Part shown: positions 6,276 to 13,522 of the stretch, piece by piece
How positions within the stretch are numbered: position 1 is the stretch's first letter
Layout of the letters: each line of letters opens with the position of its first letter
Origin: Aquabacterium sp.
GTDB lineage: Bacteria > Pseudomonadota > Gammaproteobacteria > Burkholderiales > Burkholderiaceae_C
Length of the DNA: 52,648 nt
Reading direction: 5' to 3'
NCBI GenBank assembly: GCA_004322345.1
Contig: SCTQ01000333.1
Span: 1-52,648 of the forward strand
The notes under the pieces: model-generated
Database searches by the model: none
Told to the model about the DNA's origin: nothing
The model's input: the letters and a program-made list of their open reading frames with translations, nothing else
Program-made: the position numbers and the translations under genes

Positions 6276-7745
6276 ATGGATCACCTCGAAACGGACTACC
6301 TCGTGATCGGCGCCGGCGCCATGGGCATGGGCTTCGCCGATGCCCTGCTGGCGCTGGACCGCAGCGCGCACATCACCCTGGTGGACCGGCACCACCGCCC
6401 CGGCGGGCACTGGAACGACGCCTACTCCTTCGTGCGGCTGCACCAGCCCTCGGTGTTCTATGGCCTCAACTCGCGGCCCTTCGGCAGCGAGGTGCCAGAC
6501 ACCCAGGGCCCCAACCGCGGCCTGGCGGAGATGGGCACCGGGCAGGCCGTGCTCGATCACTTCGAGCAGGCCATGCGCCAGACGCTGCTGCCCTCGGGGC
6601 GCGTGCGCTTCCTGTCGATGACGGAGCACGTGGGCGCCGATGCACAGGGCCGGCAGGTCGTGCACTCGCTGCTCGACGGCCGGGCCACGGCCCTCACCGT
6701 GCGGCGCAAGCTGGTGCACGCCACGCTCACGGGCACCCGGGTGCCCTCCACCCATGCGCCGCGTTATGCGGTGGCGCCGGGCGTGCGCTGCGTGCCGCCC
6801 AATGCGCTGCCGGGCATCGCCGGAGCCCACCCGCGCTACACCGTGGTGGGCGCGGGCAAGACCGCCATGGACGCCTGCCAATGGCTGCTGCACAACGGCA
6901 CCGACCCCGCGCGCATCCGCTGGGTGATTTCCAACGACGCGTGGTTCATCGACCGGGCCAACGTGCAGCCGGGCGTTGAAAACCTGCCGCGCTTCTTCGA
7001 GTCGCTGGCGCTGCAGTACGAATGCGTGGCGCGGTCCACGTCGCTGGCCGATCTGTTCGACCGGCTGGAAGAGACGGGCCAACTGCTGCGCCTGGACGCG
7101 GGCGTGCGCCCGACGCGCTACCGCTGCGCCACGGTGTCGCAGGCCGAACTGGCCGAGCTGCGGCGCATCGCCCACGTGCTGCGCCTGGGCCGCGTGCGCT
7201 CGATCGCCCCCACCGGCATGACGCTGGAGCGCGGCACGGCCGAGGTGCTGCCCGGCGAGCTGTTCATCGATTGCAGCGCGGAGGGCCTGGCCTCGCAGCC
7301 CGGCGTGCCGGTGTTCGAGGGCGACCATGCCATCCACCTGCAGATGGTGCGCCAGTGCGCGCCGTCCTTCAGCGCCGCCTTCACTGCGGCGGTGGAGTGC
7401 CTGGTGGACGGCGACGCCGGCCTGCGCAACGGCCTGTGCGCACCGGTGCAGCTGCCGCAGGAGGACTTCCACTGGGTGACCATGCAGGCGACCACACTGG
7501 CCAACCGGCAGAAGTGGTCGCGCCACGAGCGGCTCATGCAGTGGCTGGCCGAATCGCGGCTGGATTACGGCACGCGCATGCGCCCGCTGGTGCCGGCCGG
7601 GCTGCTGGAACGCTACGTGCGCGCGATCAAGGCCGCGTCGCCTGCTTGGGCTCCGCTGTTGGCCGAGTGCGCGCAGCGCCAGGCCGCGGGCAGCAAGGCC
7701 GCGGTGCGCGCGCATGCGCGTGAGGAGGTGGCCGCCGCCTCCTGA
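6276..7745 (+). CDS. FAD/NAD(P)-binding oxidoreductase, monooxygenase-like
   Basis: 489 aa. Residues 8-17 (LVIGAGAMGMG) form an N-terminal dinucleotide-binding fold, followed by HxRPGGHWND, the pattern seen in flavin monooxygenase-like enzymes. A second nucleotide site appears at about 188-200 (YTVVGAGKTAMDACQWLL), as expected for an enzyme binding both FAD and NADPH. The substrate is unknown. Its place between the TPR and methyltransferase genes, all on the plus strand, suggests a common modification pathway. Start ATG 6276 follows GGAAAGACGG. Confidence 0.82.
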   Translation: MDHLETDYLVIGAGAMGMGFADALLALDRSAHITLVDRHHRPGGHWNDAYSFVRLHQPSVFYGLNSRPFGSEVPDTQGPNRGLAEMGTGQAVLDHFEQAMRQTLLPSGRVRFLSMTEHVGADAQGRQVVHSLLDGRATALTVRRKLVHATLTGTRVPSTHAPRYAVAPGVRCVPPNALPGIAGAHPRYTVVGAGKTAMDACQWLLHNGTDPARIRWVISNDAWFIDRANVQPGVENLPRFFESLALQYECVARSTSLADLFDRLEETGQLLRLDAGVRPTRYRCATVSQAELAELRRIAHVLRLGRVRSIAPTGMTLERGTAEVLPGELFIDCSAEGLASQPGVPVFEGDHAIHLQMVRQCAPSFSAAFTAAVECLVDGDAGLRNGLCAPVQLPQEDFHWVTMQATTLANRQKWSRHERLMQWLAESRLDYGTRMRPLVPAGLLERYVRAIKAASPAWAPLLAECAQRQAAGSKAAVRAHAREEVAAAS

Positions 7746-7791
7746 GCACGCACCACCCCACGCACACCCTGAAGGGGTAAGGCCCCGCCCC

Positions 7792-7861
7792 GCCGGACGC
7801 ACGAGCAAATGCGCGGGACGTGGGGTGAAGTGCCCGAGGGCACACGCCGGAATCATGCGCA
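7792..7861. promoter_or_regulatory. 70-base shared element, copy B (methyltransferase leader)
   Basis: Second full copy of the element at 4601-4670. Its internal hairpin GTGCC-CGAG-GGCAC follows GGTGAA directly. It ends 109 bp before the methyltransferase ATG. No match to a riboswitch consensus I know. Confidence 0.6.
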
Positions 7862-7901
7862 CACCGACGGACGAACCGCCGGCAGCCAAGCGAACGACCC
7901 G

Positions 7902-7951
7902 ACTCAACTCGATTCGCTCGACTCATTCGACTCGTTCGACTCATTCGATTC
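7902..7951 (+). repeat. Short tandem repeat, about 9-bp unit GACTCATTC
   Basis: Units of nine bases (GACTCATTC, GACTCGTTC, GACTCATTC, with degenerate GATTCGCTC before and GATTC after) run up to about 20 bp before the methyltransferase start. The spacing would put them in the leader or the promoter region. Confidence 0.65.
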
Positions 7952-7970
7952 CCATCGACAAGGACCCAAG

Positions 7971-8843
7971 ATGACCTCCCTCACCGATACGCGCTCCGCT
8001 TTCAACGCTTCTTCCCCCGTGCCCGCAGTGCCCGCAACGGCACCGGACTACACCGCCATCAAGCAACGCCAGCAGGCCACCTGGGCCAGCGGCGACTTCG
8101 CCGTCGTCGGCACGACGCTGCAGATCGTCGGCGAGACGCTGGCCGAAGCGGCCGACGTGCGCGCCGGCGAGCGCGTGCTGGACGTGGCCGCCGGCAACGG
8201 CAACGCCACGCTGGCCGCGGCCCGCCGTTTCGCCGACGTCACCTCCACCGACTACGTGCCTCACCTGCTGGACAAGGGCCGGCGCCGCGCCGAGGCCGAG
8301 GGCCTGATCGTGCACTTCCAGGAAGCCGATGCCGAGGCCCTGCCCTTCGAGAACGCCAGCTTCGACGCCGTGCTGTCCACCTACGGCGTGATGTTCGCGC
8401 CCGACCACGCCACCGCCGCGCGCGAGATGCTGCGCGTGGTGCGTCCGGGCGGCCGCATCGCGATGGCCAACTGGACGCCGGACGGGCTCATCGGCCGGCT
8501 GTTCAAGGTCGTCGGCGCCCACGTGCCGCCGCCGGCCGGCGTGAAGTCGCCCGCGCTGTGGGGCACGGAATCGCACCTGGTGGCGCTGTTCGGCCCGCAG
8601 GCGCAGGACATCCAGGTGGAGCGCAAGCACTTCAACTTCCGCTACCGCTCGGCCGCGCACTTCGTGCAGGTCTTCCGCGACCTCTACGGCCCGACCCACA
8701 AGGCCTTCGCCGCGCTGGACGCCGCCGGCCAGGCGAAGCTGGAGCGCGACATCCTGGCGCTGCTCGACGAGTTCGACATCGGCGGGGGCCGCGGGCTGGT
8801 GGCGCCCAGCGAGTACGCGCAGATCGTGGTCACCGTGCGCTGA
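7971..8843 (+). CDS. Class I SAM-dependent methyltransferase
   Basis: 290 aa. Motif I reads VLDVAAGNGNATLAAA at about 70-85, followed by DYVPHLL (acidic residue contacting the ribose) and DAEALPFENASFDAVLSTYG, typical of UbiE/COQ5-like small-molecule methyltransferases. C-terminal residues show no extra domain. ATG 7971 has AAGGACC upstream. The stop is 8 bp from the DUF3455 gene, so they are co-transcribed. The substrate is unknown. Confidence 0.88.
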   Translation: MTSLTDTRSAFNASSPVPAVPATAPDYTAIKQRQQATWASGDFAVVGTTLQIVGETLAEAADVRAGERVLDVAAGNGNATLAAARRFADVTSTDYVPHLLDKGRRRAEAEGLIVHFQEADAEALPFENASFDAVLSTYGVMFAPDHATAAREMLRVVRPGGRIAMANWTPDGLIGRLFKVVGAHVPPPAGVKSPALWGTESHLVALFGPQAQDIQVERKHFNFRYRSAAHFVQVFRDLYGPTHKAFAALDAAGQAKLERDILALLDEFDIGGGRGLVAPSEYAQIVVTVR

Positions 8844-8851
8844 GGGACGAG

Positions 8852-9418
8852 ATGAACGAGAGCTACTCCAACATCTCCCTGCTCTTCGCCACCGTGCTGG
8901 GCGGCGTGCTGGCCGGCTGCGCGACACCCAGGATGGAGCCGCCGCCCGGCGGCGCGCCGCTGATCACGCTGGCGGCCCACGGCGTGCAGACCTACGAGTG
9001 CCGCGCGGCGGCCGGCGCCACGCCGGCCTGGGCCTTCGTCGGGCCCGAGGCCGATCTCTTCGACCCCGGTGGCCTGCGCATCGGCCGCCACGGCGCCGGC
9101 CCCTCCTGGCAGCACGAGGACGGCAGCGGCTTCACCGGCACCGTGCGCTCGCGCATGGAGTCGCCACGGCCGGGCGCCATCCCGTGGCTGCTGCTGGACG
9201 CGCGCGGCAACGGACGCCCCGGCTCCTTCGCCAACGTCAGCGCCGTGCAGCGGATCAACACCGTGGGCGGCGTGGCCCCGCAAGGCGGCTGCAGCGCGCG
9301 CACGCTGGGCTCGAAGGTGCACATGGCCTATCGCGCGGACTACGTGCTGTACGTGCCCGCGCCCGTGGGCAGCGCGCCGGCCCGCGTGGACTTGGCCGGC
9401 GGCGGGAGCTTCCAGTGA
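8852..9418 (+). CDS. DUF3455 lipoprotein
   Basis: 188 aa. A signal peptide with lipobox LAGC at about residues 20-23 predicts an acylated, envelope-anchored protein. The mature part shows DUF3455 features: YECRAAAGATPAWAFVGPEA, then GPSWQHEDGS and INTVGGVAPQGGC. The function of the family is not established. AGGGACGAG serves as ribosome site after the methyltransferase stop. The stop overlaps the GTG of the LysE remnant. Confidence 0.85.
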   Translation: MNESYSNISLLFATVLGGVLAGCATPRMEPPPGGAPLITLAAHGVQTYECRAAAGATPAWAFVGPEADLFDPGGLRIGRHGAGPSWQHEDGSGFTGTVRSRMESPRPGAIPWLLLDARGNGRPGSFANVSAVQRINTVGGVAPQGGCSARTLGSKVHMAYRADYVLYVPAPVGSAPARVDLAGGGSFQ

Positions 9419-9531
9419 GCCTGGCCGACCACGCGCCGCTGGTGGCCTACTCGCTGGCGCTGACGCTGACGCCCGGGCCCTCGGCGCTGCTGATCGCGGC
9501 GTCGGGGGCGCGCTTCGGGCTGGGGCGCTCA
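9415..9531 (+). pseudogene. LysE-family exporter, truncated after 39 codons
   Basis: GTG at 9415 overlaps the lipoprotein stop (GTGA). Codons 1-39 encode the start of a LysE/RhtB exporter: hydrophobic helix 1, then LTPGPSALLIAASGARFGLGRS, the family signature. At about 9531 homology stops and the frame runs on to 9618 through unrelated sequence. The remaining 160 or so residues are missing. The break coincides with the 3' end of a gene on the other strand, so a deletion has joined two convergent genes. Confidence 0.7.
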
Positions 9532-9827
9532 TCCAACCAGGCAAGGTTGAACCGGGCATCGGCGGCGACCATGGGCGTGACGGCTGTGTGGGGCTGGTGC
9601 GCCGCGGCCCGGGCGTGAGCGGCTGAGCGCGGGTGGCGCACGCGAGGGCTGGCGTCCGCCTGCCCGCCCAGCGTGCCGGCGAGGAACAGCAGGCTGAACA
9701 TCACGAGCAGCGCGCCCGCGATCACCTGGGTCACGATCAGGAAGGACTCGATCTCGCCGAGGTGACGGCCTTCGCGCAGCACCCACCAGCCGCTGCGGGC
9801 GCCGCCTCTGAAGGATGCTGGTGCCAT
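9447..9827 (-). CDS. Small membrane protein, C-terminus fused across a deletion junction
   Basis: ATG at 9827 opens a 126-aa frame with one strong membrane helix at about 28-52 (SFLIVTQVIAGALLVMFSLL). Residues to about 99 (ARFNLAWLDE) look like the native protein. The last 28 residues are antisense to the LysE remnant, so the original stop has been lost or moved. No family recognised. It follows the DUF4345 gene on the same strand after 38 bp. Confidence 0.45.
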   Translation of the reverse strand: MAPASFRGGARSGWWVLREGRHLGEIESFLIVTQVIAGALLVMFSLLFLAGTLGGQADASPRVRHPRSAAHARAAAHQPHTAVTPMVAADARFNLAWLDERPSPKRAPDAAISSAEGPGVSVSASE

Positions 9828-9865
9828 GGAGATCTCCGGATGAGAGTCGGCGCCGTGCACCGTGC

Positions 9866-10273
9866 TCAGTCTGCAGCCCGCCCCACGCCGGCCCGGGCCA
9901 GCCACCACGTCAGCAGCGGCGGCGGGAGCAACTCGCTGGCCAGCAGCAGCCAGACCAAGGGCGGAGGCGAGCCGTGGACCGCGATGGAGACGACGCGCGC
10001 CAGGCCCGCGGCGAAGAAGACCCACAACACGCAGCGCAGGACCGGCGCGTATCGCGGCAGGTCCGTGGCACTCAGGTGGAGCAGGACGCCGTACAGCGCG
10101 AAAGAGACGCCGAAGAAGCGGTTCTGGCTGTCCAGCCCGGCATTGGACAGGGCATCGGGCGGGACCGCGATGCCCAGCAGCGCGTCTGCCCCCAGGCCCA
10201 GGGCCAGGTGCAAGGCGCCGATGACCAGGAAGACCGGTGCCACCAGCTTGAGGAAGAGAGCCAGGTTCTTCAT
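9866..10273 (-). CDS. DUF4345-like integral membrane protein
   Basis: 135 aa with four predicted membrane helices (about 8-30, 48-66, 76-95 and 103-125) and the family-like stretch NRFFGVSFALYGVLLHL with polar residues between helices. Inner-membrane location expected; function unknown. ATG at 10273. Confidence 0.75.
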   Translation of the reverse strand: MKNLALFLKLVAPVFLVIGALHLALGLGADALLGIAVPPDALSNAGLDSQNRFFGVSFALYGVLLHLSATDLPRYAPVLRCVLWVFFAAGLARVVSIAVHGSPPPLVWLLLASELLPPPLLTWWLARAGVGRAAD

Positions 10274-10746
10274 GCATGCCCCGGGTATGTCGGACCCCCG
10301 CGCGTGGCTCGGTCGTCAGGCGGCACGTCGCCCGCTGGCGAGGACCCGCCACCGGGAGAAAAGCAGAACCCGGCCATGCCGAATGCCGCCGCAAGATGCC
10401 CACTGCGCTGGTCGAACGGTCGCAGCGACACTGCAGCCGGCGGGTGGCCGCAGCGTGTCGCGGAAGCATCGCGGATGCAGGCCATCGGTGGTCCTCGGCG
10501 GTGGAAGTTCGGATTCCCACATCTTTTCACGGGATACGCAGGATACGCTCGGGTACACTATGCGTCTTCGCTTGAGCGGCACTGCATCCCTGCAGGTCCC
10601 GCCTGACCGAGATCCCACGCTGATCTCCCTCCTCTGCCAGATGTTCTGATTGCTTCGGCGGTCCCCACGTTCTGGTTGCCCCTGGCCCGCAGCGAATACC
10701 CCTGCGAGCCAGCCGCCGGACAGAGTTCAACCGCCGCCGGCGCGCC
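10274..10746. other. Intergenic stretch without a supported gene
   Basis: About 470 bases separate the DUF4345 gene and the infA cluster. Open frames here are short, arginine-rich shadows. The segment 10528-10560 is slightly AT-richer, repeats GGATACGC, and ends in TACACT, which may be a -10 box for the plus-strand genes, but I see no matching -35 box. Confidence 0.4.
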
Positions 10747-11082
10747 TTGCGCGCCACCAGACAGTCAGACCGGCTGCCCCGCCGCGCCATTGCGCATGGC
10801 GGGCCGGCCACCAAGGATTCCTACATCGATACCGCTCTCCAGGTCGGGAAGTACCTCGTCTCTTCCCATGCCCGCCGCAACGACGACGGGCACTACACCG
10901 CATCCGTCTCGATCCGCAGCGGCCACGGCAGCATGGCCCACGACCGCGTGCTGCGCTTCGTGCCCGTCTTCGACACCCAGGACCGGGCCAACCGCTTCGC
11001 CATCTCACAGGCCCTGACCTGGATCGGTGCGCGCGCGAGCGCGACGGCTTCATCCCACCTCTCCACCATCACAAGGAACTGA
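10747..11082 (+). CDS. Unknown small protein upstream of infA
   Basis: The convincing part starts at about residue 20: [18 protein letters not shown] followed by [12 protein letters not shown], a probable two-strand plus helix protein of 80-90 residues. TTG at 10747 is the nearest start in frame; the true start is uncertain and may use a rarer codon further down. It ends 4 bp before infA, implying co-transcription. I recognise no named family. Confidence 0.55.
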   Translation: MRATRQSDRLPRRAIAHGGPATKDSYIDTALQVGKYLVSSHARRNDDGHYTASVSIRSGHGSMAHDRVLRFVPVFDTQDRANRFAISQALTWIGARASATASSHLSTITRN

Positions 11083-11086
11083 CGGC

Positions 11087-11353
11087 ATGGCCAAGGAAGA
11101 ACTCATCGAAATGCATGGCGTCGTCGACGAGATCCTGCCGGACTCGCGTTTCCGCGTGACGCTGGACAACGGGCACAAGCTCATCGCCTATACCGGCGGC
11201 AAGATGCGCAAGCATCGCATCCGCATCCTGGCCGGCGACAACGTGTCGCTGGAGCTGTCGCCCTACGACCTGAGCAAGGGCCGCATCACCTTCCGCCACC
11301 TCGAACGGCGTGCGGACGGCGGCGCTCCCAGGCCGCGTGCCGTGCGTCGATGA
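11087..11353 (+). CDS. infA: Translation initiation factor IF-1
   Basis: 88 aa. Sequence [39 protein letters not shown] and [21 protein letters not shown] is diagnostic of IF-1, the S1-type OB-fold protein that occupies the ribosomal A site during initiation. The usual length is about 72; here about 16 residues rich in Arg and Pro are added, as in the second IF-1 of many betaproteobacteria. AAGGAACTGACGGC precedes the ATG. The neighbouring cold-shock gene fits a role in growth or temperature adaptation. Confidence 0.95.
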   Translation: MAKEELIEMHGVVDEILPDSRFRVTLDNGHKLIAYTGGKMRKHRIRILAGDNVSLELSPYDLSKGRITFRHLERRADGGAPRPRAVRR

Positions 11354-11419
11354 ACGAAGCGCACATCACCCACCACCCTTTTCAAGCATTCGGCTTCCAC
11401 GTCAGGGAGCTGATGACCC

Positions 11420-11446
11420 GCACCAGTAAGAGCTGGGGCATTTTTT
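11420..11446 (+). terminator. Terminator-like hairpin plus T6 in the cspA leader
   Basis: GCACCAG (11420-11426) pairs with CTGGGGC (11433-11439) with one mismatch, and TTTTTT follows at 11441-11446. It is 26 bp before the cspA ATG, too close for a separate promoter. It may end infA transcription or act as an attenuator. Confidence 0.4.
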
Positions 11447-11472
11447 CAACGCATCCAGCAAGGATAGACATC

Positions 11473-11682
11473 ATGACGATCGAAACCGGTACCGTGAAAT
11501 GGTTCAACGAGGGCAAGGGCTTCGGCTTCATCGCCCCTGACAACGGCGGCAAGGACCTCTTCGCCCACTTCAAGGAAATCCAGGGCACGGGCTTCAAGGT
11601 CCTGTCGGAGAACCAGCGCGTGGAGTTCGAGGTGACCCAGGGCCAGAAGGGCCCGCAGGCCTCGCGCATCCGCGTGCTCTGA
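11473..11682 (+). CDS. Cold-shock protein CspA family
   Basis: 69 aa, a complete single cold-shock domain. RNP1 (GKGFGFI, residues 15-21) and RNP2-like (DLFAHF, residues 29-34) nucleic-acid-binding motifs are intact. It binds single-stranded RNA and melts secondary structure; family members also act as transcription antiterminators. The ribosome site AAGGAT sits before ATG 11473. The leader contains a hairpin with a T-run. Confidence 0.95.
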   Translation: MTIETGTVKWFNEGKGFGFIAPDNGGKDLFAHFKEIQGTGFKVLSENQRVEFEVTQGQKGPQASRIRVL

Positions 11683-11709
11683 CCAATCGGCCCGGCGGGT
11701 GTTAAGGTG

Positions 11710-11728
11710 GGGCTCCACACCGGAGCCC
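11710..11728 (+). promoter_or_regulatory. Hairpin enclosing the ribosome site of the 74-aa gene
   Basis: GGGCTCC and GGAGCCC pair around ACACC. GGAG in the 3' arm is the probable ribosome site for ATG 11733. Folding would block translation. It may also be the end of the cspA transcript. Confidence 0.4.
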
Positions 11729-11732
11729 GATC

Positions 11733-11957
11733 ATGACCACCCGCCGACCGTTGCTGACCCTGTTGCGCCGTGAGGCGCTGACGCAGACCCTGCTGTCCAC
11801 GGTCGACCTGCTTCGCAGGCGCCAGGCGGCGGAGGTGCCCGAGAAGGACATCGACGACTACGTCTCGCTGGACTGGCTCGAGTGGCACGGTGGCAGCCTC
11901 AGGCTCACCGTCACCGGCGGCAACATCTGCAAGCAGCTCAGCGCGGGCCTGGCCTGA
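11733..11957 (+). CDS. Unknown 74-aa protein, paralogue 1
   Basis: A small acidic-to-neutral protein with the core DWLEWHGGSLRLTVTGGNIC at residues 47-66. A second copy of the family is encoded at 13209, on the far side of the protease gene, with the same core and the same DALxETLxSTxDLLRxR-type N-terminal helix. It is not a recognised domain. The pattern suggests helix, then a short beta-hairpin. It converges on the protease gene. Confidence 0.75.
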   Translation: MTTRRPLLTLLRREALTQTLLSTVDLLRRRQAAEVPEKDIDDYVSLDWLEWHGGSLRLTVTGGNICKQLSAGLA

Positions 11958-11969
11958 GCCGGAGCCCGT

Positions 11970-12977
11970 TCAACACGGCGGGGGTGCCGTGAGCCTGCCC
12001 AGCACGTCGGCGTACCACGCCGAATTCAACCCCAAGGTCTCGTCCTCGCCCACGGTTCTGGAACTCATGTCCAGCCGCGCCGCGTGGATGCCCAGAAGCT
12101 TCCATTCCCCATGCATGTTCCGCAATACCGGCGCCCCGCTGGTGCCGCGGTGCGTTCGCGCGTCCGTCAGGAAATAACCCTGACCCTGGAAGCGCAGGCC
12201 GAAGGAGGAGGCGACGTGGCCCTGGCGTGCCACCGGCAGGTGGTGCAGGGTGTCGTGGAACCCCAGCGGGAAGCCGACGACGACCAGCGGCGCCCCGACC
12301 TGCACGTCCGACGGCGAGGCGTCCACCTGGGACGCGGTGAAGGCGTGCAGCACGCAATCGGACGGGATCGCCAGGCGGTCCATCTCCAGCACGGCGACGT
12401 CCACGGTGCCCGCGGAGTCGCGCACCTCGCGCCAGGTCGCCGTCCCCTTGCTGTACAGCGGCACCGAGTGCTGGACGGTCCGCGTCAGGTTGTCGCGGTC
12501 GGTGTGCAGCTCGATCTCCAGGCGGTCGGGGTGATGGCCGCAAGCCGGGTCGAGGAAGACGTGCCGGCATGACACGAGGAAGAGGCGCTCCTCGACCTCG
12601 AAGAAGAAGCCGGTGGCCGAGGTCAGCGGCTTGCCGGCCAGGAAGGTATGCACGCGCGCCACGCTCAGCAGCATGGGGTCGTACCCGGCCTCGGAGTCGG
12701 CCGCCTGCGCATCGGCCGGGGCGGCATCCGGGCAGCTGTCGATCAGGCGTGCGGCCCGCAGCACGTCTTTTTCGAAGGCGTTGATCGAGTACTCGGAGAT
12801 CGATGCATGCAGCAGCACCGTGCGGGCCACCTCGGCGTGCTGCGCGAAGACCTGCCCGAGCCGGGCCCTCGCCTGTGGCTGCATCACCCGCAGCATGGCG
12901 GTGACCAGCGCCTCCAGCGCGACGACGTTGCCCTTGAGCTCGCAGATCTTCTCGGTCGCTTCTTGCATGCTCTTCAT
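11970..12977 (-). CDS. Trypsin-like serine protease with N-terminal helical domain
   Basis: 335 aa without a signal peptide. A chymotrypsin-type catalytic triad is visible: His139 (LVSCRHVF), Asp193 (TVDVAVLEMD) and Ser280 (HRGTSGAPV). Residues 1-80 form a helical region (ATEKICELKGNVVALEAL) that could mediate oligomerisation or partner binding. The lack of a signal peptide suggests a cytoplasmic protease, unlike DegP. Start chosen at ATG 12977, directly after a hairpin and T-run. It is bracketed by two paralogous 74-aa genes on the opposite strand. Confidence 0.85.
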   Translation of the reverse strand: MKSMQEATEKICELKGNVVALEALVTAMLRVMQPQARARLGQVFAQHAEVARTVLLHASISEYSINAFEKDVLRAARLIDSCPDAAPADAQAADSEAGYDPMLLSVARVHTFLAGKPLTSATGFFFEVEERLFLVSCRHVFLDPACGHHPDRLEIELHTDRDNLTRTVQHSVPLYSKGTATWREVRDSAGTVDVAVLEMDRLAIPSDCVLHAFTASQVDASPSDVQVGAPLVVVGFPLGFHDTLHHLPVARQGHVASSFGLRFQGQGYFLTDARTHRGTSGAPVLRNMHGEWKLLGIHAARLDMSSRTVGEDETLGLNSAWYADVLGRLTAPPPC

Positions 12978-12985
12978 GGGAATCT

Positions 12986-13015
12986 CAAAAAGAAAACCGC
13001 GGCATAGGCCGCGGT
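12986..13015 (-). terminator. Intrinsic-terminator-like hairpin in the protease leader
   Basis: On the minus strand ACCGCGGC pairs with GCCGCGGT (8 bp, loop of four) and is followed by TTTTCTTTTT. It lies 9-38 bp upstream of the protease start codon, so it is either an attenuator of that gene or the end of an unseen transcript. Confidence 0.55.
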
Positions 13016-13208
13016 CGTGTCGCCTGGGACCGGCGGCGCCGGTTCCTTGTGGTCTGCCGGGCCATCGTACACGTGCGCCCCCCTGATGGATACGCGAAAG
13101 ATGCGTCCGTGTCCTGCGCCACGGTCGGCTGCCGGCGCGGCTCGCGTAAGCCTGCATCCCGGCGCCCGGCGGGAGTGCTAGCGTGGAGGCTTCACCAAGG
13201 AGTAGCCC

Positions 13209-13433
13209 ATGATCTCTCGCCAAACGCAGCTCACGACGTCGCGCCGCGACGCCCTGGCGGAGACGCTACGCTCCACGGCCGACCTGCTGCGCCAGCGCCG
13301 CGCGGCCGACGTGCCCGAGCAGGACATCGAGGACTACGTCGCCCTCGACTGGCTGGAGTGGCACGGTGGCAGCCTGAGGTTGACCATCACGGGCGACAAC
13401 ATCTGCAAGCAGCTGGGTGTCAGGACCGCCTGA
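13209..13433 (+). CDS. Unknown 74-aa protein, paralogue 2
   Basis: Paralogue of the protein at 11733. The block DYVALDWLEWHGGSLRLTIT is nearly identical to that of the other copy, and the end ICKQLG matches ICKQLS. AAGGAG at a good distance precedes ATG 13209. The pair flanks the trypsin-like protease gene, which suggests a working link, such as substrate, inhibitor or adaptor, but this is inference. Confidence 0.75.
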   Translation: MISRQTQLTTSRRDALAETLRSTADLLRQRRAADVPEQDIEDYVALDWLEWHGGSLRLTITGDNICKQLGVRTA

Positions 13434-13463
13434 CCGGCCCCTACCCCGGCTTGCGGCCAGGCC

Positions 13464-13483
13464 GCCAGGTCCCGTCACCTGGC
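13464..13483. terminator. Hairpin between convergent genes
   Basis: GCCAGGT and ACCTGGC form a 7-bp stem around CCCGTC between the ends of the 74-aa gene and the helicase gene. There is no T-run on either side, so termination is uncertain. Confidence 0.35.
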
Positions 13484-13522
13484 CGGCACGCGCGGCGCCC
13501 AGAGGCTGGCATGGTGCGCCGC

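Noticed and set aside
7821-7850. Resemblance of GGTGAAG and following stem to cobalamin or FMN riboswitch pieces
   Set aside because: The rest of either consensus is missing and the element is too short; kept as an unidentified element only.
4581-7907. Very long open minus-strand frame continuing upstream of the AraC gene
   Set aside because: It is antisense to the TPR and oxidoreductase genes and consists of His/Arg/Gly/Ala-rich low-complexity sequence, as GC bias produces. Only the last 348 codons are a real gene.
9532-9618. Continuation of the LysE frame as a functional short protein
   Set aside because: Sequence after the break matches the antisense of the neighbouring gene and no exporter helix follows.
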